DNA of 64,000 nucleotides from Rhizobiales bacterium GAS188 (GTDB lineage Bacteria; Pseudomonadota; Alphaproteobacteria; Rhizobiales; Beijerinckiaceae). Position 1 is the stretch's first letter. Every line of letters begins with the position of its first letter. The stretch covers positions 272,534 to 336,533 of the forward strand of contig FNSS01000003.1 of the NCBI GenBank assembly GCA_900104855.1. The letters run 5' to 3'. A model generated the notes under the pieces. That model made no database searches, was not told the DNA's origin, and saw nothing but the letters and a program-made list of their open reading frames with translations. Shown one piece after another: positions 1 to 8,367 of this stretch. Made by a program: the position numbers and the translations under genes.

Positions 1-762
1 ACCTCGGAAAGGCGGACCGCCCGGACTCGGAGTGAGTATCGGAGGCCCTGATCGCGGCCAAGCTAAGGGGCAAAGATCCCGTGGCTGACACACATCATAC
101 ACCCGTCAACAAGAAACACATAAAAAGGCCGCCGGCGCTGGATTACCGGCGGCCCCTCGCTGCAAGGTTGTTGGCGTTCAAATAAGCATCGCGCACAGGA
201 CGAGCGCCCCCCCGCCAAGCAGATTACAAGCGCAATCGTGTCACGCGCCCCTTGCCATGCGACCGGGCCAGTGGGGGCAGCTATCGGAGCGTCTCGCCGG
301 GTGCCAATGGGGACCCTGACACCCGCCCGCAGGCCGAATGGCAATCCGGCGCCCCCCGATAAATAGCCTGGGGCGCCCGCGGCGGCCGATGGGGAGGTTG
401 ATGCCTGCCCTGAGCCCGCCTGGCAGCCGGAAATTGCTGATCCAGAGACGCATGATGGTCTCCTACTTCTTCCTAACCAGCGCCTCGGCGATCAGGCGCG
501 TGATCGAGACGATGCGGCGGTTTGCGAGGGAGTCGCCGTTGTCGCGGTCAATCAGAGGGTGATACCGGTCCCGCTTCGACGGGGCTGGGCTACGCCAGGC
601 GAGCGCGTGCCGCAGTGGCGACGCACATTCCACATCCGATAGAATCAAGATCAAAGGTACCGGCGACGACGGGGGTGGGTCGATCTGTCTTGTCATTGAC
701 CGCTCTTGCGCCACCGAACGACAGAATCCGCGATCTCTCGACGACGAGGAGGCGCAATTCGA
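1..762. other. Intergenic/decayed stretch with no supportable gene
   Basis: No reading frame here has a convincing start, codon pattern or recognisable motif on either strand. The only structure I can support is the terminator-like hairpin at 122-154. The next recognisable coding signal is the cyclase remnant that starts at 763. Confidence 0.5.
122..154 (-). terminator. Rho-independent terminator, minus strand
   Basis: GGCCGCCGG at 127-135 and CCGGCGGCC at 146-154 form a perfect 9-bp GC stem with a 10-nt loop. On the minus strand the stem is followed by TTTTT (122-126), the classical intrinsic-terminator layout. It would end a minus-strand transcript coming from higher coordinates, but no good minus-strand gene is visible just upstream of it. 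Confidence 0.5.
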
Positions 763-2519
763 ATGGTCGAGCCTCGTGTTCAACACTGACTTGCGGCCAT
801 CCTTGCGGCCGATGTGGTTGGCTTTTCACGTCTCATGGAGAGCGATGAGGCGGGAACGCTGGAGCGCCTCAAGTCGCTGCGGCGCAAGATCGTCGACCCG
901 GTGATCGCCGCGCATGCGGGTCGCATGGTCAAGCTGATGGGCGACGGGGCGCTCGTCGAGTTCGCCAGTGCGGTCGATGCCGTTACCTGCGCGATCGAGA
1001 TCCAGAAATCGGTTCGCGAGCACAATGCCGGTGGCCCCGAAGACAAATGGATCCAGTTTCGGATAGGAATCAACGTCGGCGACATCATCGTCGACGGCGA
1101 GGATATCTATGGTGACGGCGTGAACGTCGCTGCCCGCATTGAAGGTTTGGCGGAGCCCGGCGGCATCTTCATCTCGCGAGCCGCCGCCGACCAAGTACGC
1201 GACAAGGCACCTATCCGCATCGAAAATTGCGGCGATCATGCCGTCAAGAACATCGTGCGGCCGGTCGAGGTCTTCTGCGTTATCGTCGAGGAGAAGGCAG
1301 GCGCGTTGGCTGTTCGCGAGGCGGCCACTCTCACGCCGCCGCTGGTTCCCGACAAGCCCTCCATCGCCGTGCTCGCGTTCAACAACATGAGCGGCGATGC
1401 CGAACAAGAGTATTTCTCCGACGGCATCAGCGAGGACATCATTACTGACCTCTCGAAGCTGTCCGAGTTACACGTGATCGCGCGCAACTCGTCCTTCGTC
1501 TACAAGAAAGCAGTGGTCTCCGTGCCCGACGTGGCCAAGGCGCTCGGCGTCCGCTACGTACTCGAGGGCAGCGTGCGCAAAGCGGGCAACCGGATCCGGG
1601 TCACCGCACAGTTGATCGATTCGAGCAGCGGTGGGCATGTCTGGGCCAGCCGGTTCGATCGCGACCTCACCGATATTTACAGGACGAGCTCACGCAGGAG
1701 ATCGTGGCCGCGCTCAAGCTGAAGCTGACGGTTGTTGAGCAGGATCGGTTGACCCAGAGGCGCGCGGTCGACGTCGAGGCCTACGAACTTTTTTTACGCG
1801 GCCGCGAGCAGTCGTGGGCGTCTACCAGAACCGGAAATGTTGCGGCGCACGGTCTGCTCGGGCGCCATTGCCATCGATCCGGCATATGCGGCGGCCCACG
1901 CACACATCGCCCTCACCCATGTGCTCGACTACGCCAACGCCTGGACCAGCGATCCGGAGCACTCGCTGCGCATCGGGCTTGAGCTCGCGCAGCAGGTGGT
2001 GCGGATGGATGAGGAAGAGCCCTACGGTCACTTCGCACTGGCCATGGCGTATATGTGGAACCGGGAGCTCGACCGGGCCCAGGCGGAGGCGCGGCGGTGC
2101 CTCGCCCTCTCGCCCAACTCCTCGGAGGGCCTGCTCATGATGGCTCATGTTCAGATATTCTCCGGCGACGCAGCGGGTGCGCTCGAGACCCTCGACGCCT
2201 ATATGCGGCTGGACCCGCATTATCCGGAAATCGCGCTCCAATTTCTCGCCGATGCCCACTTTTCGCACGGCGAGTTCGGGCAAGCGATAGCCGCGCTCGA
2301 GCAGCGGCTCGCGCGAAATCCTCAGTCAGAGACCGCTTATGCCCTGCTTGCATCCTGTTATGGCCACCTCGGCCAATCGGCGGACTGCCGAACGGCCTAG
2401 GCACAGGCGTTCAGGATAAATCCCGGCTTCTCGATCGAGCGTCGCCGCCGCGTCCTGCCGTTCCGGAACCCCGAGGATTTCGTGTCGAAGGACTCCGCAA
2501 GGCCGGGCTAACGGTCTGA
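763..2519 (+). pseudogene. Degenerate class III adenylate/guanylate cyclase with TolB-like and TPR regions
   Basis: Intact relatives are soluble cyclases that make cAMP and carry an N-terminal catalytic domain, a TolB-N-like segment and C-terminal TPRs. All three parts can be read here but not in one frame. The natural start ATG at 763 is followed by an in-frame TGA at 787. The catalytic domain (LAAILAADVVGFSRLM, then KLMGDGALVEF) resumes in the same frame, as does the TolB-like part (SIAVLAFNNMSGD, YVLEGSVRKAG). A frameshift near 1680 precedes AALKLKLT, and a second near 1830 precedes the TPR part (AIDPAYAAAHAHIALTHV). A TAG at 2398 sits where this family usually has Trp. A final shift near 2487 is needed to reach GLRKAGLTV and the stop at 2519. 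Five independent lesions make a sequencing artefact unlikely. Some C-terminal pieces could still be translated, but the enzyme as a whole should be dead. Confidence 0.85.
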
Positions 2520-2815
2520 CACGTCACTCCGGCAGGCCCGCTTTGCGCGGATGGACGTCGTTGGCAAGCACATTTTCCATAAGCTGAGGCCGGGGCAGAC
2601 GTGATCATGAAAGGCCGCCGTCTGCGGGCGTGGCGCCGGCGCAATCGGGCAAGGGACAGCTCGATTTTGGCGTGCTTCTCCCCGCAGCGACCGCACGCTG
2701 GCATCAGGTTGCCCCAGTAGCAGACAACGTCTGTGTCGCCCTTCGACAAAGGACAACCCGCCGCCGGCTGATCGGCAAGCCCCCGTCTCGATTTTCGTCA
2801 AACCTACCTTGCCGT
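2520..2815. other. Short intergenic gap between two pseudogenes
   Basis: This lies between the end of the cyclase remnant and the stop codon of the convergent serine hydrolase. Short frames exist on both strands, one of them with scattered CxxC pairs on the minus strand, but none has a ribosome binding site or a recognisable domain. I see nothing firm. Confidence 0.4.
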
Positions 2816-4150
2816 CTATTCGACGCGAAGAAGAACGCCCTGGCCGTCGTCATTCAGATTTTCGATCGTCACTTGGGTCGCTCTCTGGGCAGCACCCATT
2901 GCGAACGTGACGGAGACCACCCAATCGGGCGTTTCCGGGAACGGCGCATAGACGAAGAGATCGCGGTCGAAGTGCTTGAGCGGATAGGTCCTCCCGGCCG
3001 GCCCCACCTGCAGCTCCAGCGCCCCGTTTGCTACGACAACGCGGATATCGCCGACATAGTCATTGGCATAGGTTCCCGCGTAGGCGGATAGCGGCATAGC
3101 AGGCGTGGGTGAGGCCGGCGGGGTCGCATAGGGTGCGATCGCGGCCTTGATCGTTGCCGGCCCGAAATGCGAATCGTAGATCTCGTTCCATGCCTTCACC
3201 CACTCGCGTGACGGCTTACCGGCGAAGACGAGGTCGAAGAACGTGTCGGCGATGCCTTCGGGCACGCCGATCGGGAAGGCGTTGGCGACGACGACGATGC
3301 CGAGCTGCTCGGACGGAATGAGGTTGACCACTGTTCTCGCGCCCTGGCTGAAGGCGCCGGCATGGCCCCACACCACGCCGTGTTCTCCGTAGTCGACGTT
3401 CCAGCCGAGGCCATAGAAGGCGGGATCGCCCGTGATGGGATTGCGGCCGCGCATGATGGTCGGCAGGTGCGTCTCTTCGATCGCAGCTTGCTTGATCAGC
3501 GGCTTGCCGGCGTATTTGCCGTTGCCGAGCTCGAGGTGCATCCACTCAGCGAGATCGCGTGCGTTCGAGCTGACGCCCCCAGCCGGCGACTGGGCGTCGG
3601 GATTGCGCTTGACCAACGCCGTCCATATTCCATTCAGCCGGACATGCAGCGAGGCGCGGTTGGCGCGCATCAGGAAGTCGGTGTAGCGCGAGCTGGTCGA
3701 GCGCATGCCGAGAGGCCTGTAGAGCTTTTCGTCCGCGATATCTTCCCAACTCCTGCCCGTGGCCTTGGCCGTCGCCAGAGCCCCCTCGGTGACCCCGAAG
3801 TTGCTGTAGGCGTAGCCTGCACGAAAGCTGCTGGCCGGCCTGAGGTAGCGCAGTCGATGCACGATCTCGTCGCGGTCGAAGCCGAGCCCCTCGAGATCGT
3901 TACCGCCCTCCCCGAACAGGCCGCTGCGGTGGGCGAAAAGGTCGCGGATGGTGACCTGCGCGGTTGGATAGGCATCGTGAAGCTGGAATGTCGTGTCGAT
4001 GTCGCTGATGCGCGAGTCCCACGCCACCGTGCCGTCGCTGACAACGGCGGCGACGATCGTCGAGGCGATCGGCTTGGAGAATGATGCCAGTTGGAAGACC
4101 GTGTCCGGGTCGACGGTGTCGGGCTTGCCCATTTCCCTCAGGCCGAAGCC
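2816..4150 (-). pseudogene. Serine hydrolase (class C beta-lactamase / penicillin-binding family), N-terminus lost
   Basis: The family acylates a serine and hydrolyses beta-lactams, D-amino acid peptides or esters, usually in the periplasm. The three active-site motifs are present: SFSK (S-x-x-K), YSN (Y-x-N, within AYSNFG) and HAG (within WGHAGAF). A C-terminal beta domain of the kind seen in stand-alone serine hydrolases follows (AYAGTYANDYVGDIRV). The homology starts abruptly at GFGLREMGKPDTV near 4150. Relatives have about 70-90 further residues before this point, including the signal peptide. At that point the DNA changes to a partial copy of the Gly-rich repeat gene in antisense. The frame stays open to 4363 through this antisense repeat, giving an Arg/His-rich leader with no likeness to the family. 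I infer a gene truncated by recombination, probably without export signal or activity. Confidence 0.8.
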
Positions 4151-4155
4151 GCGGT

Positions 4156-4721
4156 GTCGGTGCCAGCGCAGGCGCCGGAGTTGGCGCAGCTGGCGTCGGC
4201 GGTAGCGCGGGTGTCGGTGCAGGCGTGGGTGGCGGCGGTGCCGGCGCCAGTGCAGGCGCAGGTGGCGTTGGCGGCGGGGCGGGCGTTGGTGCAGGACTGG
4301 GCGGCGGGAACGCGGGTGGCGGTAGTAGCGCTGGCAAAGGCGCGGGCATCGGCGCAGCAGCACGCGGGGGCGGTGTCGGCGCGAGCGCGAGCGTCGCCGT
4401 GGGCCCAGCTTCTAGAGGCGGTCTCATACCCGCCGCTGTCATTCGAGAGCGGCTGAGCGGGCCGGAATCGGGGGAGTGGCGTGTGGTGCTCAAGCGCCGT
4501 TGTCCGTCTATCATGACGAATCCCGGGCAATATGATCGTGATCTCGTCAGCTTGTGCCGGCTCGTGGCGCGGCTGCGCTAACTAAAGGCCTGTTGTGCTT
4601 TCATGTCGGCGGTCCAGCGGCTGATCCCGTGGTCGAAGGCTGGGATAGGGGTGCCGGAAGTATCGGGGCTGCGATATTTCACCGTCAAGCTCTTGTAGCA
4701 CGTCGATCAGCCTGGGCGTCG
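4156..4721 (+). repeat. Partial duplicate (copy A) of the 3' end of the Gly-rich repeat gene and its downstream DNA
   Basis: Positions 4156-4581 align without any length difference to 16120-16545, the last repeat unit plus the C-terminus of the Gly-rich gene. Only scattered substitutions separate them, such as GNAGGG for GNADGG and GQYDRD for GQFDRD. Similarity continues past the stop codon to 4721 (matching 16643), interrupted by about 44 extra bases around 4615-4658. The open frame ends in the same tail (LKRRCPSI ... SLCRLVARLR) at 4581 but has no start or signal peptide of its own, so this copy is a gene fragment. Its left edge coincides with the truncation point of the serine hydrolase. 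Confidence 0.9.
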
Positions 4722-4839
4722 TGAACGGCCGTTCAATTCCGGGCGGCACCACCACGGCCAAGACGTCACTCCAGGCCCTTTGCCAGCCCTCGCCATCGTC
4801 GCTTTGCCCTCATTTCGCGACGACGCTATGATTCCGCGC

Positions 4840-5094
4840 ATGGCCACCATGACCTACTATGTCGTGCTTCCATTCGTGCGCTCCGAAGAGGGCGAGCTTA
4901 TCGCCGAAGAGGGCATGGAAGCTCCGAACAGCCGCGCAGCCGTGAATCGTGCGGCTGCGCTCGCGAAATCCAAGGCCGGCGCCATCGCCTTCTCAAGGTG
5001 CGGTGATCCGTCGCTCGGCGAGTTCGAAGATGCTGTGACCTTGGCTCGCTTTGGCGAGACGCCCACCGATCTCGCTGGCTTCACGAGCGTTTGA
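4840..5094 (+). CDS. Small conserved hypothetical protein (about 84 aa)
   Basis: The function is unknown. The protein reads MATMTYYVVLPFVRSEEG and continues with a predicted helical middle rich in Ala and Arg, then IAFSRCGDPS and a closing DLAGFTSV. It has no signal peptide or membrane segment. A degenerate second copy at 6939-7180 keeps the same order of blocks (VLPFSR, SEAWATASRMA, VAFAKTGDPS, DDLAPYTSA), which supports a genuine gene family. Two starts are close together, ATG at 4840 and ATG at 4849; neither has a strong ribosome binding site. The frame is open further upstream to 4780. It stands alone, downstream of the duplicated repeat fragment. Confidence 0.6.
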   Translation: MATMTYYVVLPFVRSEEGELIAEEGMEAPNSRAAVNRAAALAKSKAGAIAFSRCGDPSLGEFEDAVTLARFGETPTDLAGFTSV

Positions 5095-5281
5095 ACGATG
5101 TGCAGCCGCATGAAATCGGAGGGGGCGCGCGGCAGCGTTTCGGGCGGCCTGCGACATGGGGTTGGAAGGGATCGTCTGGAAGCGACGCACCTCGCCTTAC
5201 CGCTGCGGCTGCGCTGGTTCGGTGCGCGGGACAGGTGCTCCAGGCCCGATCCATCGCAGGCGGACCGGTTTCTGGCATAAG

Positions 5282-5983
5282 ATGGGCGGCGTGAATTCCA
5301 CGACGGACATCCCGACACTGGTTCTCCTCCCTGGACTTGACGGCACAGGGCTCCTTTTCGCGCCGTTGCTGCGGCATTTGCCTGCGAATCTTCCCGTCAA
5401 GGTGATCGCCTATCCCGCCGATCCGGAGATGGGATATGATGAACTCACTGCCTACGCGTCTTCACAATTGCCCGATGGGCCGCTGATCTTATTGGGCGAA
5501 TCCTTTTCCGGCCCCATCGCGATCCTGCTCGCTCGGAAGTTCCACTACAGGGTCGAAGGACTCATTTTGGCAGCGAGCTTCATCACGGCGCCCATGCCGA
5601 GCTTTTTCCGGTTTTCGCTGGCGCTGCCGATCGCTGTGCGGCTCGGGCGGTCCATGGCGCATTTCATCGTACGCGGATTCTTTTCGGCGCCGGAACTAAC
5701 GGCTCAGAATCGAAAGGACATTCGGACCATTCCGACCGCATTGATCATCAGCCGGGCGCGGGAAGCTCTCGCTGTCGATCGAACAGAGGATTTTCGCCGC
5801 ATCACATGTCCGGTTCTGGTCTTGTACGCTCGATATGACTATCTGGTTCTTCCGTTCCACGTCAAAAAAATCAGAGCGGTCCGTCCCGACGCCGCCATTT
5901 TTGGTTTCACCGCGCCGCACATGCTCCTCCAAACGCGCCCGGCCGAAGTTGCGGCCAAGATCGCCGAATTTATCCGGCGGTGA
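5282..5983 (+). CDS. Alpha/beta hydrolase
   Basis: This is a cytoplasmic alpha/beta-fold hydrolase of 233 aa with unknown substrate, probably an ester or amide. LLPGLDGTG near residue 15-23 is the oxyanion-hole strand. GESFSG near residue 72-77 is the nucleophile elbow (G-x-S-x-G). YARYDYLV near 187 should carry the acid, and APHM near 215 the catalytic His. I chose ATG 5282 because the fold begins a few residues later; the open frame extends upstream to 5156 without homology-like content. It has no signal peptide. The genes on both sides look unrelated. Confidence 0.75.
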   Translation: MGGVNSTTDIPTLVLLPGLDGTGLLFAPLLRHLPANLPVKVIAYPADPEMGYDELTAYASSQLPDGPLILLGESFSGPIAILLARKFHYRVEGLILAASFITAPMPSFFRFSLALPIAVRLGRSMAHFIVRGFFSAPELTAQNRKDIRTIPTALIISRAREALAVDRTEDFRRITCPVLVLYARYDYLVLPFHVKKIRAVRPDAAIFGFTAPHMLLQTRPAEVAAKIAEFIRR

Positions 5984-6306
5984 TGCAAGCGGCGATGCGT
6001 CATGTGGACGTGAAGTCTGACTCGCGGGCGCTCTCAGGCGCGGTATCGGGCGCCCGCGCGAGGCTCTCGGGAGCACCGGGGGGAATGCGATCGACGCCAA
6101 TCGAGGCGGCAGCTCGGAATTTTGCGGTGAAACCAAATGGGGCCCCCTTGCCTCCCTTTGGGACCGACCTAGATGGAGTCCCCATCGTGAACCTTTGGAA
6201 AACCCAGCCTTGGCAACACTGGGGAATCCTTGGCGATGGTTGGCTTTCTCACAATCGGGCTCATCGTGTTATATGCTGCTATTTGGTTGTTCCTGAGGGG
6301 GCGGGG
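5984..6306. other. Intergenic region upstream of the XRE-type regulator
   Basis: The frame of the downstream regulator is open through this stretch, but the translated sequence has no domain features. A purine-rich tract (GAGGGGGCGGGG) just before 6307 is the likely ribosome binding site. No other structure is seen. Confidence 0.4.
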
Positions 6307-6783
6307 ATGAGACCTGATAAAGCAAAGCATCGGCCACCTGGACGCCAACGCAAACCTCCCACAAGTCGTATCATCGTTGCTCACGTTGGTCAGCGCATCC
6401 GTTTGCTCCGTAAACAATTCGGAATGTCGCAAACCGATCTCGGCGAGCGGATCGGCGTGAGATTTCAGCAAATCCAGAAATATGAGAACGGTGCTGATCG
6501 CGTCAGCGCGTCCACACTCTACGAGATAGCGTGCGCCCTTGGCGCTCCCGTCACCTTTTTCTTTGAGGGGCTGCCCGCACCAGGAACGGCGGCGAGCGCG
6601 GACCTCTCGCCCGCCATGCGTGCCAACTATGCCGCTAGCGCCGAAGGAATGCGTCTGCTCGACTGCTTCGCACGCCTCCCAGCGTGTGTGTGCAGCGATG
6701 CTGTGCGGCTGCTGGAGGGCGTGTTCGATAGCGCGTCGGCCGCTAGCGGGCATCTCCGCCCTTCTTGGCCGAATGACCTGTGA
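6307..6783 (+). CDS. XRE/Cro-family helix-turn-helix regulator
   Basis: A 158-aa DNA-binding protein. After a basic N-terminus, residues about 24-80 form a classical HTH_3 domain: VGQRIRLLRKQFGMSQTDLG, then RIGVRFQQIQKYENGADRVS and LYEIACALGAPVTFFF. The GVRFQQIQKYENG wording is typical of the alphaproteobacterial branch of this family. The C-terminal half is helical and probably mediates dimerisation. ATG 6307 is preferred because it has a GGGGCGGGG ribosome binding site and lies just before the domain. The target is unknown; no operator or partner gene is obvious next to it. Confidence 0.8.
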   Translation: MRPDKAKHRPPGRQRKPPTSRIIVAHVGQRIRLLRKQFGMSQTDLGERIGVRFQQIQKYENGADRVSASTLYEIACALGAPVTFFFEGLPAPGTAASADLSPAMRANYAASAEGMRLLDCFARLPACVCSDAVRLLEGVFDSASAASGHLRPSWPNDL

Positions 6784-6938
6784 ACCGACGGAAGCTCGCC
6801 CGCGACTCTCCAGGGGCCTTTTAGAAAGCGAGGCGGCGGTCCGCGACAATGCGCAAGAGCCGGCGATCTTCGCCGGGCGCGAAGCTGGAGGCACGTCTCT
6901 GATCCGCTGAAAGCGAGGATCGAGCCCGATGGGCGGCG

Positions 6939-7180
6939 ATCACCTATTTGGCTGTGCTGCCCTTCTCGCGAACCGAGGACGGCTCCTGGCCGAAGCCGCG
7001 ATTGAGGCAAGGAGCGCCAGCGAAGCCTGGGCTACCGCCTCGCGCATGGCGGACGTAGAGCGCGGCGGCGTTGCATTCGCCAAGACTGGCGACCCTTCGC
7101 GCAAGAGGGGCATGACGCGCTGATCCTCGGGGCGTTATGGCGACATTCCCGACGATCTCGCGCCTTACACTTCGGCCTAA
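6939..7180 (+). pseudogene. Frameshifted paralogue of the small gene at 4840
   Basis: Read across two frame changes, the DNA gives ITYLAVLPFSRTEDG, then EARSASEAWATASRMA, VAFAKTGDPS, and finally YGDIPDDLAPYTSA before TAA at 7178. These blocks match the intact 84-aa protein at 4840-5094 in order and spacing. No start codon lies in the first frame. Breaks fall near 6990 and near 7110. The likely explanation is an old duplication followed by decay. Confidence 0.65.
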
Positions 7181-7283
7181 CGATCGAGGGCTTGGCATTG
7201 CCAAATCCTTCGAAATCGGCAACCTCGGCCTCGCAGGGCCGGTCTCCGCTGGAGGTCAGCCAGAGGCAACAAGGATCGATTTG

Positions 7284-7625
7284 ATGCAAAAACTGATGGC
7301 CGTCGCTCTCGTTGCCTGGCTTGCGCCCGCTGTGGCGCTCGCGGGAAGCTGGACCGGGAAGGCCTCATTTTATTCCGGGAACAAGACGGCGAGCGGGTCG
7401 AGCTTCCATGCGGGCAACATGACTGCCGCGCATCGCACGCTGCCCTTCGGGACATCCATCAAGGTGACCAATTTGGAAAATGGGTGCTCCGCCGTCCTCG
7501 TCGTGAACGATCGCGGCCCCTTCATCGCCGGCCGAGTAGTCGATGTCTCCACGCATGCGGCCGAAGTGCTCGCCTTTCGCAATAAGGGCGTCGCCCGCGT
7601 GCGCGTTGATACAGTCAGGAAGTAG
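7284..7625 (+). CDS. RlpA-like double-psi beta-barrel exported protein
   Basis: A short 113-aa exported protein. Residues 1-20 form a signal peptide (MQKLMAVALVAWLAPAVALA). The rest is an RlpA-type double-psi beta-barrel: GKASFYSG, KTASGSSFHAG, AAHRTLPFGTSIKVTN, VVNDRGPFIAGRVVDVS and FRNKGVARVRVD. Full-length RlpA proteins are lytic transglycosylases that cleave peptidoglycan lacking stem peptides and often add a SPOR domain; this one is barrel only. The conserved Asp of NDRGPF and His of AAHRTLP are present. ATG 7284 is chosen because AAGGA lies about 8 nt upstream and the signal peptide starts there. Confidence 0.85.
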   Translation: MQKLMAVALVAWLAPAVALAGSWTGKASFYSGNKTASGSSFHAGNMTAAHRTLPFGTSIKVTNLENGCSAVLVVNDRGPFIAGRVVDVSTHAAEVLAFRNKGVARVRVDTVRK

Positions 7626-7723
7626 CAGTTCGCGGCGACCTTGTAGCTTTCGCGCGCGGCGTGTTTGCCCTTAAGTTGCAAGATTCCGCTGAAGGTCACG
7701 AATTCACGTAAAAGGAGCATCCG

Positions 7724-7939
7724 ATGTCTGCGGCGTTCGACAAAATCGAGGCCACATCTCGGTGCATATCAGTTCCGGCAGCGAAGAAATGCTTCTCACC
7801 GGCGACGTCGTGGTCAACTCGGCGAATTGGTGTGAATGAGGTAAAAACACTTATGGTGGAACACACCTGGGATGCTGAAGCGCAGGAGAATATAGAGCAA
7901 GGGAAGGCTCAAGCGACTGCGATGGCGTCCGATTTCTAG
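7724..7939 (+). pseudogene. Remnant of a metallo-beta-lactamase-fold hydrolase
   Basis: A strong ribosome binding site (AAAAGGAGCATCCG) precedes ATG 7724 and FDKIEA. The frame then leaves the family. The +2 frame instead reads GHISVHISSGSEEMLLTGDV up to a stop at 7837. This is the wording of the GH-S-...-GD strand pair of MBL-fold hydrolases. The tail in the first frame (VEHTWDAEAQENIEQ) may be the downstream helix of the same fold. Only some 70 codons of an expected 250-300 remain and the HxHxDH metal site is absent. A 71-aa peptide could still be made because initiation signals are good. Confidence 0.45.
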
Positions 7940-8184
7940 TAATCGCCTGTTTGTTTAGCGACAACAGCATCTTGGTAGTTGTCCTGGCCGGGAGTTCCGT
8001 CTCCGCGAGCCGCAGCGCATGGGGTGCCGCCCGAGCCGGAGTGCTCGTCCGAAAGAGAAGCCATGACGTGGATCAACGCGCGGCTGACTTTTCGAGGGTT
8101 CGAGCCAGCCTATAACCTGGACTGAGAAGCGAGGCTTCGCAAGCGCAGAGGTCCGTGATGGCACTGACGCCAAGCCCCTCGCGC
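7940..8184. other. Decayed spacer
   Basis: There is no gene in this spacer. It separates the metallo-hydrolase remnant from the IS6-type transposase remnant and looks like scrambled accessory DNA. Confidence 0.35.
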
Positions 8185-8291
8185 GTGGCTTTCAGGCCCC
8201 ATTGCCGGATCGTCTCGTGCGACACCGAGATACAGCGAGCGGCCAGCATCATCGGGTTCAAATGATCGCGAAAGGCGTCATCGATTGTCAT
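8185..8291 (-). mobile_element. Remnant of an IS6-family transposase (N-terminal HTH part)
   Basis: On the minus strand the frame reads FRDHLNPMMLAARCISVSHE and then TIRQWGLK. This aligns with the N-terminal region of IS6 transposases; the intact copy at 30824 has YRDVEELLAERGLDISYETI followed by RRWVLKFG. The similarity ends after about 35 codons, so only the HTH-region scar of an old insertion is left. No terminal repeats are recognisable. Confidence 0.5.
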
Positions 8292-8367
8292 CGGTGGATC
8301 AACTTAGCGCCACATTCGCAGTGTTTTCAAATAGCTAGCATTGGAGCCGCGGAGCTGGGCCACAGCT

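Noticed and set aside
2411..2749. Minus-strand frame with CxxC pairs, possibly a zinc-ribbon protein
   Set aside because: There is no ribosome binding site, no conserved arrangement of the pairs, and it overlaps the cyclase remnant.
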